From Branchiostoma belcheri (taxonomy: Eukaryota > Chordata > Leptocardii > Amphioxiformes > Branchiostomatidae), in assembly GCF_001625305.1 (NCBI RefSeq), contig NW_017803002.1, forward strand, positions 230,521 to 294,520: a stretch of 64,000 nt of DNA, read 5' to 3'. A program made the translations under genes and the position numbers. A model generated the notes under the pieces. The model was given only the letters and a program-made list of their open reading frames with translations. It was not told where the DNA came from and did no database searches. Positions 54,065 through 64,000 of this stretch are shown here, piece by piece (positions within the stretch are counted from its first letter, which is position 1; every line of letters starts with the position of its first letter).

Positions 54065-54454
54065 TAGCCTCCGTAGCAGGCTTATAGAACTAGGGGGTTT
54101 GGTGGTCTTTGGCTGTTTTCTGATTAGCCCAGTTCTAAAACGGGGATAATTCAACCAGACCGGTTATGTTGTCTATCGTCGTCGTCGTCGTCTGGCGTCA
54201 GCTCGGGTCCGAGCATCTGGGTTCGTGTCGTCTCATCCTCAGCTGTTCTGGGGGTGTCGATGTCTTAGGTGGCTGGTCAGGCCTAGTGAAGTATAAAAAC
54301 GTCGGGGGCACTTTGTGCAAGTCAGAGTAGGTGGCGGTCGCGGGAGGAGGAGCCGCTCTTGTCGTTTATATGCAATCAGAAAATAGCACATAAAAGCTCC
54401 CAAAGACTCTGAAGACCCCCAAAACCTCCAGTTTTTGGCATGCTATGGAGGCTA
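54065..54454. mobile_element. TAGCCTCC MITE with 190-bp insertion
   Basis: Same family as 44995-45190. Between GTTGTCTAT and TATATGCAATC it carries an unrelated insert (about 54178-54366) that starts with CGTCGTCGTCGT and ends CTTGTCGT. Confidence 0.75.
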
Positions 54455-54459
54455 AGACA

Positions 54460-55010
54460 TAGTGCCTTTTGCAAAGGGCTATACGGAAGATATACAGTAT
54501 AAACCTAGCTACACAGGTTAGTCCGAGTTTCCGGGTTTTACGTTTGGGACATTAGACGGGAGTTAACCTACATCGTACATGTACACATAAGGTCAACCCT
54601 GGCGTAATAAGGTCACAAATCAATCAAGTTAATCCCACAACCATACCCAAAGATAAAAGGATACTATCCAATGCTTTTACTACATCCCAGAAAACGTTTT
54701 TCGTGTTGTGAATAATTTTAATTATTGAGTCAACAACTTCCCACACTGAGGTTTGGGTTACAATACTTAAACATGACGTCGTTTTTTTTAAACTGGGACA
54801 AAAATATCTAATACATCATTTTACTTTCTTTTTGTCTAAATTTCCTGTATTCCAAACTCTCTCACTCGTATCCAGTCTATTGTGTACTATTTAAAATATA
54901 TGAATAATTCTTAACAGTCCCAAATCGTCGAGGACGTCCACAGTTACATTTTGAGATTTTATTTTAAGAACAAGTCCACGAAAGAGAACACTACAGACTT
55001 TGAAATCCTA
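54460..55010. other. Non-coding, unassigned
   Basis: No exon or repeat recognised. Confidence 0.35.
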
Positions 55011-55017
55011 CATTTTA

Positions 55018-55410
55018 CTGATCGTGGTCGGGGCCGCAAGAGCTCTGTCCCGCCCGCCTCACATAGGTTTCCCGGTGTGTATTTCACGAGAGATTGATTA
55101 GCCCTCCACAACCAAATGCCCAAGCATACTGTCTCTTATTAGCGTAACACTCCTACCGGGACGGCTTGTTGCACTGGGCGGGGGAAGCTATTAGAGCCCC
55201 CGAAGGCACAACCTGCCTGAACACCCCAACACCCCCAATCACGTAAGACTGGATACCAGGCTATACTGTCTCTTATTATATTAGCGTAACACTCCTACCG
55301 GGCCGGGACGGTCTGTTGCACTGGGCGGGGGAAGCTATCATAGCCCCCGAAGGCACAGCCTGCCTGAACACCCCAACACCCCCAATCACGTAAGACTGGA
55401 TACCAGACTA
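55018..55410. mobile_element. TAGCCTGGTATCC-type MITE, partial tandem
   Basis: Left terminus missing; a copy to 55263 is followed by a second right part to 55410. Confidence 0.75.
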
Positions 55411-55877
55411 ACATATTAACGACGCTTCAAGAGTAATGTTACCGAGCATTTGGAACATGTAACAATAAATGTGACCACCTTTACTTTATTTATTTTGTTA
55501 GTACACCAGCGACACTGTTGCAGTACTTCAAAATGCACGAGTCAGTGCGAGTGTTGATAGTGAATTATCCATGCAAATCCCATGCGAAAATCCATGACAC
55601 CACACAATAGGATACTTCAAAGTCATCGCTTACCGTACTTGAAAAGGTAGGGAAACCACCCCTGAATGTAGGAATCACGTGCGTGTGGTTTTAGTTGTAG
55701 TAAATCCCCGCCTAACGTAATGATCAGGCCATCCTCTACTAGCTATAATCAACTTCATGACTTCATTGTAGCCTTTCCGCGTCTGAAAAATTTACAGGAA
55801 AACTGTAGGACCTTCCACGAACCGTAGCTCACCTGACATGGCCCCATCTGACCTCACTGTGAGCTTTCAGGCGTTCC
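55411..55877. other. Non-coding, unassigned
   Basis: Nothing recognised. Confidence 0.35.
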
Positions 55878-56097
55878 GGGATCGGTCATTTGTTTCGGAG
55901 GGGGGGGGGGAAATCTTGTTTTCTAATCTGACGTAGATCGCACGCATTAGAAGGTCCTACCACCAAACCTAGTATACTATTTAAGGAATAAAAAAAAACA
56001 GAGATAGCATACTAGGTTTGGCGGCCGGAGCTTCTATGCGTGCGATCAATGTTTGATTAGAAAATACCCCTCCCACGCAAAAAAATGGCCGATCCCT
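55878..56097. mobile_element. hAT-like palindromic MITE
   Basis: GGGATCGGTCATTT and AAAATGGCCGATCCC ends, with long inverted arms (TAGATCGCACGCAT..., ACCAAACCTAGTATACTA) around a short A-rich loop. Confidence 0.65.
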
Positions 56098-56099
56098 GA

Positions 56100-56790
56100 A
56101 ATGGAGACTACGGCGAGCTAGTGACGTCAACCGCTGCTATGACAACAGGTGACGCGATCAGGTTACCAGGTGGGGCGCGGGGAGGGTTGTAGTACTAGTA
56201 ATCAGTTAAACTTAGGAGTAGAGTCATAACATTTGCGATAAGAAACACTAACTAGCTAAAAAGTGGAGAACTATACCCACCTCGTAGCAATAGACTGAGG
56301 TAACAAAGGTGTACCAGTCGACCCGGAAAACATGTGTGCAGAGTATGTTTACTATGTTGTACTGTGGATGGCAGGTGACCTCTATGCTGCAGTACTGGCG
56401 GCAACCGTAGTAGGCGTTGTTAAGCGGTGATATAAAAGTTCAAGACGTGACTACTCTATGCTACTCTCCAATTAAAGCAGAGGTTGGGTTCTGGGTTATT
56501 ACCTCCATGAAAAATGGGGGTTTTGTTTTTGGCTTGTCTGTTTGTGTATCTGTGTGTTTGTGTTTCCGGACATTTGCGGCCAGCATAACTTTTGAACTTT
56601 TGGATGGATTGTAATGATATTTGGTATGTTGGTAGGTGTTGGGTAGGCAAAGGTCAAGGTCAATTTTGGGCCTCCCGGTGGCTGACCTTGGTACTGCAGG
56701 AGAACTTCCCGTTTTTGTATCTTTTGTCCTGGACATGCTATGGTATTGACTTTTTAGTGGCGGATAGCTTTTCCTGTCGGGTGTTTTTTT
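56100..56790. other. Non-coding with repeat fragments
   Basis: A segment at 56500-56760 (ATTACCTCCATGAAAAATGGG onward) resembles the dispersed repeat seen at 19900-20760 and 61320-61400. A SINE tail (ACAAGACGTGGTGGCGACAC) follows at 56808-56830. Confidence 0.4.
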
Positions 56791-56879
56791 TTTTGTGAAA
56801 CATATAATGACAAGACGTGGTGGCGACACACTCCAGTTACACTTACACGTTACAAGTTACACACACACAAAGCATTTCA

Positions 56880-57300
56880 TTCTAACGTATAACAAAAATG
56901 TCTGTACATGCTGTAATATTTGAATATTGTACATTGTTGAGAGAAAAGAAGAACCTTTTAAAATTTAAGTGTACCAGAATATCACCTGAAAGATCATCCA
57001 AGTCAGTAATAAAGCCAATCAGTGTTTTCAAGTTTCCAAAAACTGTATTTCGCTGTTGAGAGTACGTAGTTAAGGCAGTGTAACAAAAAGTGACTAATGT
57101 TTTCACATGGGTGACCACAGGAACAAGCTGGACTTGAAACTAAATTACGAGAGAATAAGCTTTGGTTTAGACTGTGTGTACCGAGCCAAAAACGTGTGCG
57201 TAAAGCGCAGGAGTAGCAAGGACCGGAACTAAGGTAAGTAATGGGGGTGGGGCGTACAGTTTTAATCAATTTTTTCCTAAACAAGGGGAGGCTCAACGAG
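56880..57300 (-). mobile_element. LINE C-terminal fragment
   Basis: A minus-strand frame (57003-57296) has RTRFWLGTHSLNQSLFSRNL, then SPACSCGHPCENISHFLLHC, the zinc-knuckle layout found downstream of non-LTR reverse transcriptases. Truncated at both ends. Confidence 0.65.
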
Positions 57301-58680
57301 CGACCTAAAAGGGTCAGTTTGTACCAATGATGAGTTGTAGAGCATAAAATTTTTAAAGCGATTTGTTATACATACATACACACACACACACACGGACACA
57401 CGAATGCCAACGGAAACATAACCTTCTTGGCGAAGGTAATAAAGCGGAGAAAAACCACCCGAAGGATCGCCCTATACACAATAATATATAACTATAGCAG
57501 TACCCCACAGTTTCTCATTTTTCTCTATTTATCTATCTATCTATCAATCCATCCATATACCCACCTATCTATCTATCTATCAATCTATTTCTATCTATAC
57601 ATTAATATCAAATACCAACAAAACAGGGGTAGACACCATTTTTAGATATTTTATCTTATTTAATGCACACGTTGCAAAGCTTTGACTTACACAACCAGAA
57701 GGGGCTAGAAAAGATGACATTCGATTGTAAGAAAAAAATCTCTTAAATGTAAATCTAAACCATTGGTAGTATATTCTCGATGACAAATGAAGAAAAAGGA
57801 TGATGTCATTTAAGGTGAAGTTTTAGTGGGAATAAACTGGCAAACTTTATGATCAGGACAGCAAATTGTCCACATTGCTAATGATAATTTGAACTTAAAA
57901 GCGTTTCATTTGCAACAGATCTAGACGACGCATATTTTTTAATGCTATTTGCAACATTCTCGTGTGGCTCGAAATTCAGATTATCAGGTGAACCTATCCA
58001 TGTCATTTGGTCATTTAATGAAAAATCAAAATTATAACATTCCGTTTTTATGACAAATTTTCCTAGCCAACAATCGATAATGACAGTGGACAGTATGGCA
58101 GTAGCTTGCATTGGGAGTACATGATCATATATGGGTTCCCTACTACTTTTAATGCCATTTCTCTTAATGAAATGTGTGTAGTATTTTAGATTTTGAACTA
58201 ATTGATACTGAATTTGTCTGCTCTTAATACTTGACTTTTTGAAAGAAATTGATCATATGTGGAATTATTGCAAATTTAGTTTACAATTTCCGTAAATTAT
58301 CGTAATCTGTGTAACACTTTTACTTTGGATGTGATTCAGTTAGAGACATTTTGTAAGTTGTACGTAATTCAGCCAAGTGGCTGCGAGGTATCAACTGAAA
58401 TAAACCATTCATATATATTACATCCGTATTATCATGAGCAAGTCTTTATGCTATTACTGTTGAAAATTATCTGAAATCTCAAACAGATCCGAATCAAATA
58501 AAAATCTAGTGACACTTTGCTGTCCAGCCTGAATTACATATAGTTTTTCCGGCACAAAGTCCCTTACGTTTGTCTTACTAAAGGGTGTCTTTCGTCTATG
58601 ACCAGGTATTGCTAGACCCAATGATCATGATGATGATCATGATTATTACTGGGGATGTTGTTATTCCCTTGGCCTAGAAT
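57301..58680. other. Non-coding with (CTAT)n microsatellite
   Basis: CTAT repeats at about 57527-57590; a further minus-strand fragment (57878-58111) may be LINE-related, without firm motif. Confidence 0.4.
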
Positions 58681-58683
58681 GCC

Positions 58684-61600
58684 TCAATTACCAATGGTAT
58701 TGGGATCGGCCATTACGCTGAACTGGCAGACAAAGTACTCCATCCTGTCACACGGTTGGTCATCCCAGCGGAACGACGCCAGCGGCCACAGATGCACACA
58801 GTCCTGGGAAGAGGTTGTCGATGCGTCATTGGGCTCACCTAAAAGAAGTTAGATAAAAAGTATAGTTACACACGACTTCACGCCTTCGTCAAATGACATT
58901 GACCTTTACGACTGTTCAGTCGATCATATTCTGACCCAATGGCAGTCTTGTAGTCAAGAGTTCGTCATAAGGATGACTGCTGAGACTATCAATTTTACCG
59001 GTTTCGATTTTTTATTCCAAAGTCTTCATCAGAAATGACAAGAGTTGTACCGCACTGCCTTTTATACTCTTCTATCACAGTAAGGTCAGGGCGCCCTGCC
59101 TGTTACTTAGCTCAGGGCAGGGTGCTCTAGGAGCTAACCAATCAGCTTACAGTATCTCGTTTTGCACTGACTTTATAAAGTTAGCCAATCAGCGGCTAGA
59201 AAGGTGATGACTCAGCGATTACGCTGTTCAATGACAGTCTTATGTTGCGAAAAAAAGCCATCTTAGCATTTCAGGGAAATTAGGTAAGGACAATGGTACA
59301 ATCTGCAATTTCTGTTCAGTATCAGCAACATAAAAGATATTTAGTTTTTATTCACATCTAAATGATATCAGTAGCTATCAGCATTTTAATTTTCTAATGA
59401 ATGTTTAAGTTTGAGGATATGTTAGGCAATGTTCAACAGAGAGCTGATTTGCCTTGGCCAGAAGGTCGTTAACCTAGATGAAAGCAGGGAGATAAACTGC
59501 CCTTTTAATTTATTTCACAAAAATGCTTATTGCACTTCCCCACCACTAGGGAGTCCAAGTTTACGCCACTCTATCTATGACCCAAAACCTATTTACCATA
59601 GGCGCCACTTACTGACCCAGTCCAACGCCCTAACCACTAGACCAAAAGGACTGGGTCAGTTAGCGGCGCCTATGCCCCACTGCTAAACCACTCCCCCTTT
59701 TCTTTTGAGATTCGTCCTCGAATCTCCAAGCTCGATATCCCTATGCAGCGCACTTTGCCATACTCACAGGGCTGGTGTACGTGTGGGGACCAGTGAAACA
59801 CTAAGGATCGAGTAGATACAGACAACCCCTGACTTCCGGGACATCGGGAATCGACCCCGGACTGCTACTTCAAAAGGTCCAGACCCGCATTACTTGGTCA
59901 GTAATGCTTAGGTCACATTTCTAAACCGGGGCCCGACCGGGGTGTCTGTATGAAGGAAAACTTAACAATCCATATGAAGAGTATATAGATATACATGTAG
60001 TGCCCATGATTATCATCGAAAACGTTTCTGTGTTTTGTTGACTTTTATTTCGTACTTTTCGTTCCCAAAAGCTGCCCGGCCGGGCCCCGGTTTGGAAATG
60101 TGACCTCAGCATTAGTGGTGCTTGATCCCAACTGTTAAAAAGACACTAAATCTTAGAATTGTTAGTTTAGAAGATGACACATTATGCTCACCTGGTGCCC
60201 AATAAGTGAAACTTTCGAGAGCGGCTCCGTCAGACCATTTGAACTGTCCTTCGTCCAGCTGATCATCCAATCCGATCCACAAGTCCTTACCATCGCTGTT
60301 TGCAGCTATGAAGTCCTTATAAAAGTAGTGTAAGAATGGCAATTGTATAATTTTTTACACGTATCATTTGTAACACATTTATCGCGGGTGTTACACTACT
60401 CACTTCTACTCCAATTTGCACAAATTGCGCATAGAATATGCAAATATTAGTTTCACACGCCTCGGGGTATCACTTTATGTGGGCACTGGTTCTTTGACAT
60501 GTTCAGAGAATGAGGCTCTTAACAATGTCAGGGCCTCTGACCTTATACCCTACCGATATGGACCGTAAGTGATAAAAAGTGCTGTGTACGCATATTGTAT
60601 TAGGGCTCAAAATATCTACTGTTCACAATTCGTACAAGTATATATGTATGGTATGGCATACCAAACTTAGATCAGATACCGTAATGAACCAGATACCGTA
60701 CTTTTAGAAAAACAACTCCGCATACCCTATATAACACATTGCAACTAAGGTGACATTAAAAGATGATGTTTTGTCTTTGTTGACAGATGACTTTGGCAGT
60801 ACAGATATAAGATCGGACACTATACAGATACTGTATATTACTGTGTCTTGTCAATTAATGATTAACATCAAGTCATGTGATCTTTACAAGTGACAATGCG
60901 TGTCTTTTTTAAGGCATTCGTCAAAAGATACTAGATATTGTATAAGGGATACGGAAAGAATAATCCATTTTGCTGCCTGGCATTGATATTGTTGATCATA
61001 TAACTATTGAAATTATTCCGTATGAAATTACCTGCGTTTCCTTGTTCTTCACAACGACAAGTTGTCCTCCCATCAGCCGACAGACGTCCCCTGCCCCCCG
61101 ATAGGTGGCCGTAGTGTTAGATACCATGTAACACACGTCTCCTAACACCTTAGACCCCTCCGGACACGCACCACGGACTGAAAACACCATAGTGTATTAA
61201 TACATAAAATTGAATTGATATTTAAAAGTGTAATTTATACAATGCGTTATTAGACGTTCAACGTTGTTAACATTACAATCCAATCACATTTAAATGCATA
61301 TATTTTATCCCTGCATTCGTTACCTCCATAAAACCGTAGGTATTGTTTTGAATGTTTCCGTATGTTTGTGGTCAGAATACCTTAGGAGGTTTTAATTTCA
61401 CAGTGGCTAGAAGATTGCTCGGAAACTGCAAGGGTGTCTTTGGGTTATATTTCGCGAAGAGGTTCAGTCAAAAGAGGGACATCACATTTTGCATAATTTT
61501 GGCACGTACATGTAGGTGGCTTAGACCGCCGATGTACAAAATCGAATACAAATTCTGCAAAAGAGGGCTTAATTTGCATAATCTATATTATAAGGACATT

Positions 61601-63489
61601 GTATAATTCCATTGGGGGATTTAGGACATGTGACATGTAATCTATGGCAAGCGGAACATGAACAGATACCAATTATTCAAATAAGGGCCCACTTTTTCAC
61701 AATTAATATTTTTTCATACTTGTGACATCGTGCATAGATAATGCATACTTGGAATGCCACAGCATAATTATCAAGTTATCAAGTGTAAAAAAAGGACTTA
61801 AAATACAATTTTAGTATAGATGACTATATTCAGAATTCATTATGTTATCTTCATGTTACCTTATCTCCATGATTAACGAAACAAGAAAGAATTACAAATT
61901 TACAAAAGCCCTAATAAATATAAATATCTCACTGAGGTTTCAGGTTTCCAAACGTCTGTCCACCCTAATGACATCAAAGCTCTGTACCTGTAAACCTTCT
62001 AAAGCACACATGTTCGGATTGGCCCATATGTCATATATCTCATGAGTAAATGTACAAATATAACAGCAGCTCTTACCGACACATTTGTCGTCATTGTTCA
62101 CATAACCTACAGGGCACTGACACGCCCATCCGTAAGTAGTCGGCATACAAGGATGAGGTCCGCAGTTACAATCCGCATAATCTGTACGTACATATATTGT
62201 GTAATAAAATGTCATCACATATCAACTGTTACTCCCCCCCCCCCCCTTGACTGTGTTACACAATATCCGACTGCCCGGACCCAATTGATACATTCTCCGA
62301 GAGACAGTCCTTTGGATCCGGCGGACCACTAAGAATGCGATTTTGTCTGGGTACCATGGCCTGTAACATTATACGACCATATATATTCCCATGAATTATG
62401 CAAATGTGTCCTGCATTTCAAAATCTGAGTCTTAATATGCTTATTTCCACATGAATGAAATAGACCACAATATACGATTTCTATAATACACTACTTTCTA
62501 TCATATACTACTAAGTGTTCTCATGAACATAATGTATATGTATATGTGTATGTATATACACACAGTCATCGTCCCCTCTTCGTTTCCTTTATAGGTCAAT
62601 GCCTAAACACTTGCTAAATATACTAATCCACCCACGGCGTCTTGAGTCAACGTCTCAAATCTAAAATAGATTAAAGCACGCACAATACTGAAAACGTATC
62701 CTTCTAAGCAAATGTAATTAGTGCAATGCCATGACAGAATCTTACTGCAAAGTGAATCTGACCTTTGCATTCGCTTATGTCACTGCTTCCCTGGGACAGC
62801 GTTGTGGTTCCTCCAGGACATAACTGGCAATCGGCTTGAGCGCTGGAATTTTGATATGTCCCTATAGGACATGGCGCACATTCTCCGGACATTGGGACAT
62901 GCATGGATCCAGGTGGGCAGGCAACTGGAAAAGAGGCAATCGATATTGTCAGCAACTGGTATGCAATACAAATCATCTCTATCAAATTACCGTATATCTA
63001 AATGTAAACGGTAAACGACATCAAAATCAAAACTATCAAAACACACACCGCAGTAACTGCCTGATGGTCGGAATCCGACAGGACATCCAACAGTTGGCTC
63101 AGAGATGCTGACTCCTGTGTCTTCGATGGTAAGATTGACACCGTTGATGGGAATGACGAATGCGCCCGACGTCAGGAAATTTGTTACATCGACAGCCACT
63201 TGCCTACAAAACCACAAAAAATTAGATGATTTACAAGGTATGCGTTGACAAAGAAACGCTATGCTGTTAAACACGAAAAGTTAATGTTGTTTTGCCTGAT
63301 CTACATGTACCTGAGGAAAGCATCCGTGTCAGTTGGAAGGAGGTTTGACTGCAGGGATAGCTGGCTGCCATGTTCAACGTACAGCTGAATAGTAACGTCG
63401 ATGATGTATACGGGAGAAGCATCTGTCGTGGACCTTACACGTGTAAGTGCACGTGAACGTATACCTTCGTCAACAGAGATGTGGCTGAT
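58684..63489 (-). CDS. Mosaic protein: ephrin-receptor-like, EGF and C-type lectin domains (5' incomplete)
   Basis: Seven exons close in phase: 63311-63489, 63049-63203, 62763-62924, 62077-62181, 61032-61177, 60192-60315 and 58684-58838, ending TGA; about 290 residues are visible. The first two exons form an extracellular module that I cannot name (ISHISVDEG to GFRPSGSYC). Next is a cysteine-rich ephrin-receptor-like (GCC2/GCC3) repeat (PPGSMHVPMSGECAPCPIGT). Then comes one EGF domain with six cysteines (DCNCGPHPC...CQCPVGYV). The end is a complete C-type lectin domain: long-form first disulfide, WIGLDD, the sugar-binding EPN of WAPGEPND, and WDDQPCD near the last cysteines. EPN with W-D-D suggests Ca-dependent mannose/glucose-type binding (inference). 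No transmembrane segment follows. Its 5' part is past 64000. Confidence 0.9.
58970..59230. repeat. Inserted element with CTGATGA/GAAACCGGT core
   Basis: On the minus strand CTGATGA (59026-59032) and CGAAACCGGT lie 20 bases apart. GACAGTCTTATG-type sequence recurs on both sides. Similar cores occur near 25176 and 28419. In the last intron of the mosaic lectin gene. Confidence 0.45.
59599..59673. repeat. Hairpin with tRNA-like loop
   Basis: TAGGCGCCACTTACTGACC and GGTCAGTTAGCGGCGCCTA pair around a loop of about 32 bases whose complement reads TGGTCTAGTGGTTAGGG, like a tRNA A box. Probably SINE-derived. Confidence 0.45.
60316..61031. other. Intron of the mosaic lectin gene
   Basis: Splits the C-type lectin domain; no repeat recognised. 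Confidence 0.6.
61178..62076. other. Intron of the mosaic lectin gene
   Basis: Holds a fragment (61320-61600) with the TACCTCCATAAAA repeat motif; otherwise unassigned. Confidence 0.55.
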
Positions 63490-64000
63490 CTGTGAAATGC
63501 AAATAACACTTATTATAACAAATGCTCAGAAGCATCACTATGAAGCTTATTTTTTTTTAAAACAGGCAAAAAGTACGCGATAAAAATAAGTCATTGGGGA
63601 CTTAATGCAGATTAGGTCGTCATTTGCATTGTTTATTTATACCCATTATTGCTCCTCTTGACATAGCATGGCAGCAGAAAGTTCCTCATTTAGCAAACTT
63701 ATGATATACATTTTCTTTATTTACCATTCATGAACAAACATCCACAACTTCTCGAACACAAAAACACGAGCATACACAGCCCTCTGTGGCAACGCAGGGA
63801 CATCTGCACGACACGTAAACCATTTTCTAACTTGACCTATGTTACTCACCAACAAAATATTACTATGATCCATTCACAGCTTTACTGTACATCTACAACA
63901 ACAAATTAAAAAAGCCCACTGCAGTACCGCCGGAACACGCCAGGCAAAATTTTGCGTTACAGTTTCTTTACCCTGCATGGGTGGGTGCAAAGCCTTTGTC
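63490..64000. other. Upstream intron of the mosaic lectin gene
   Basis: Expected to hold or precede earlier exons; none could be supported before the right edge. Confidence 0.4.

Overview
This is animal nuclear DNA: split genes with GT-AG introns, long introns full of repeats, and no operons. The gene set fits an invertebrate deuterostome, most likely a cephalochordate (Branchiostoma): a chordate-like SIRT5, two IL-17-type cytokines, a fibrinogen-related lectin, a mosaic C-type lectin and a Schlafen/AlbA_2 protein, packed among many small DNA transposons and tRNA-derived SINEs. The species call is inference, because no marker gene is present.

Layout. 0-9 kb: mostly Harbinger-like MITEs and other repeats, plus one plausible first coding exon with a TCTCGCGAGA promoter motif (4.74-5.0 kb, minus). 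9.06-14.94 kb: a complete seven-exon SIRT5 (minus). 15-18.8 kb: a stack of nested transposons. 18.8-27.4 kb: six exons of a Schlafen-like AlbA_2 gene (plus). 26.9-30.2 kb and 33.5-35.7 kb: two copies of a segmental duplication that carry the last Schlafen-like exon. Between them lie one K2P-channel pore exon (plus) and a complete four-exon fibrinogen-related gene (minus). 36.3-39.1 kb: an IL-17 gene (minus) bracketed by about 210-bp inverted repeats that hold AP-1, kappaB and E-box motifs. 40-48 kb: SINEs, MITEs and a compact CRE/kappaB cluster. 48.8-52.3 kb: a second IL-17 gene (minus). 52.4-58.6 kb: repeats and LINE remnants. 58.7-63.5 kb: the 3' seven exons of a mosaic gene (minus) with ephrin-receptor-like, EGF and C-type lectin domains; its 5' end lies beyond the window.

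I assembled exons by hand from splice sites, reading-frame phase and protein similarity. In every multi-exon gene the phases close without a stop. The genes do not form one pathway, but four of them (two IL-17s, the fibrinogen-related protein and the C-type lectin protein) are immune-type secreted or extracellular proteins, and both IL-17 genes have TATA boxes and kappaB-like sites nearby. The two duplicated segments give natural filled and empty sites for several transposon families.
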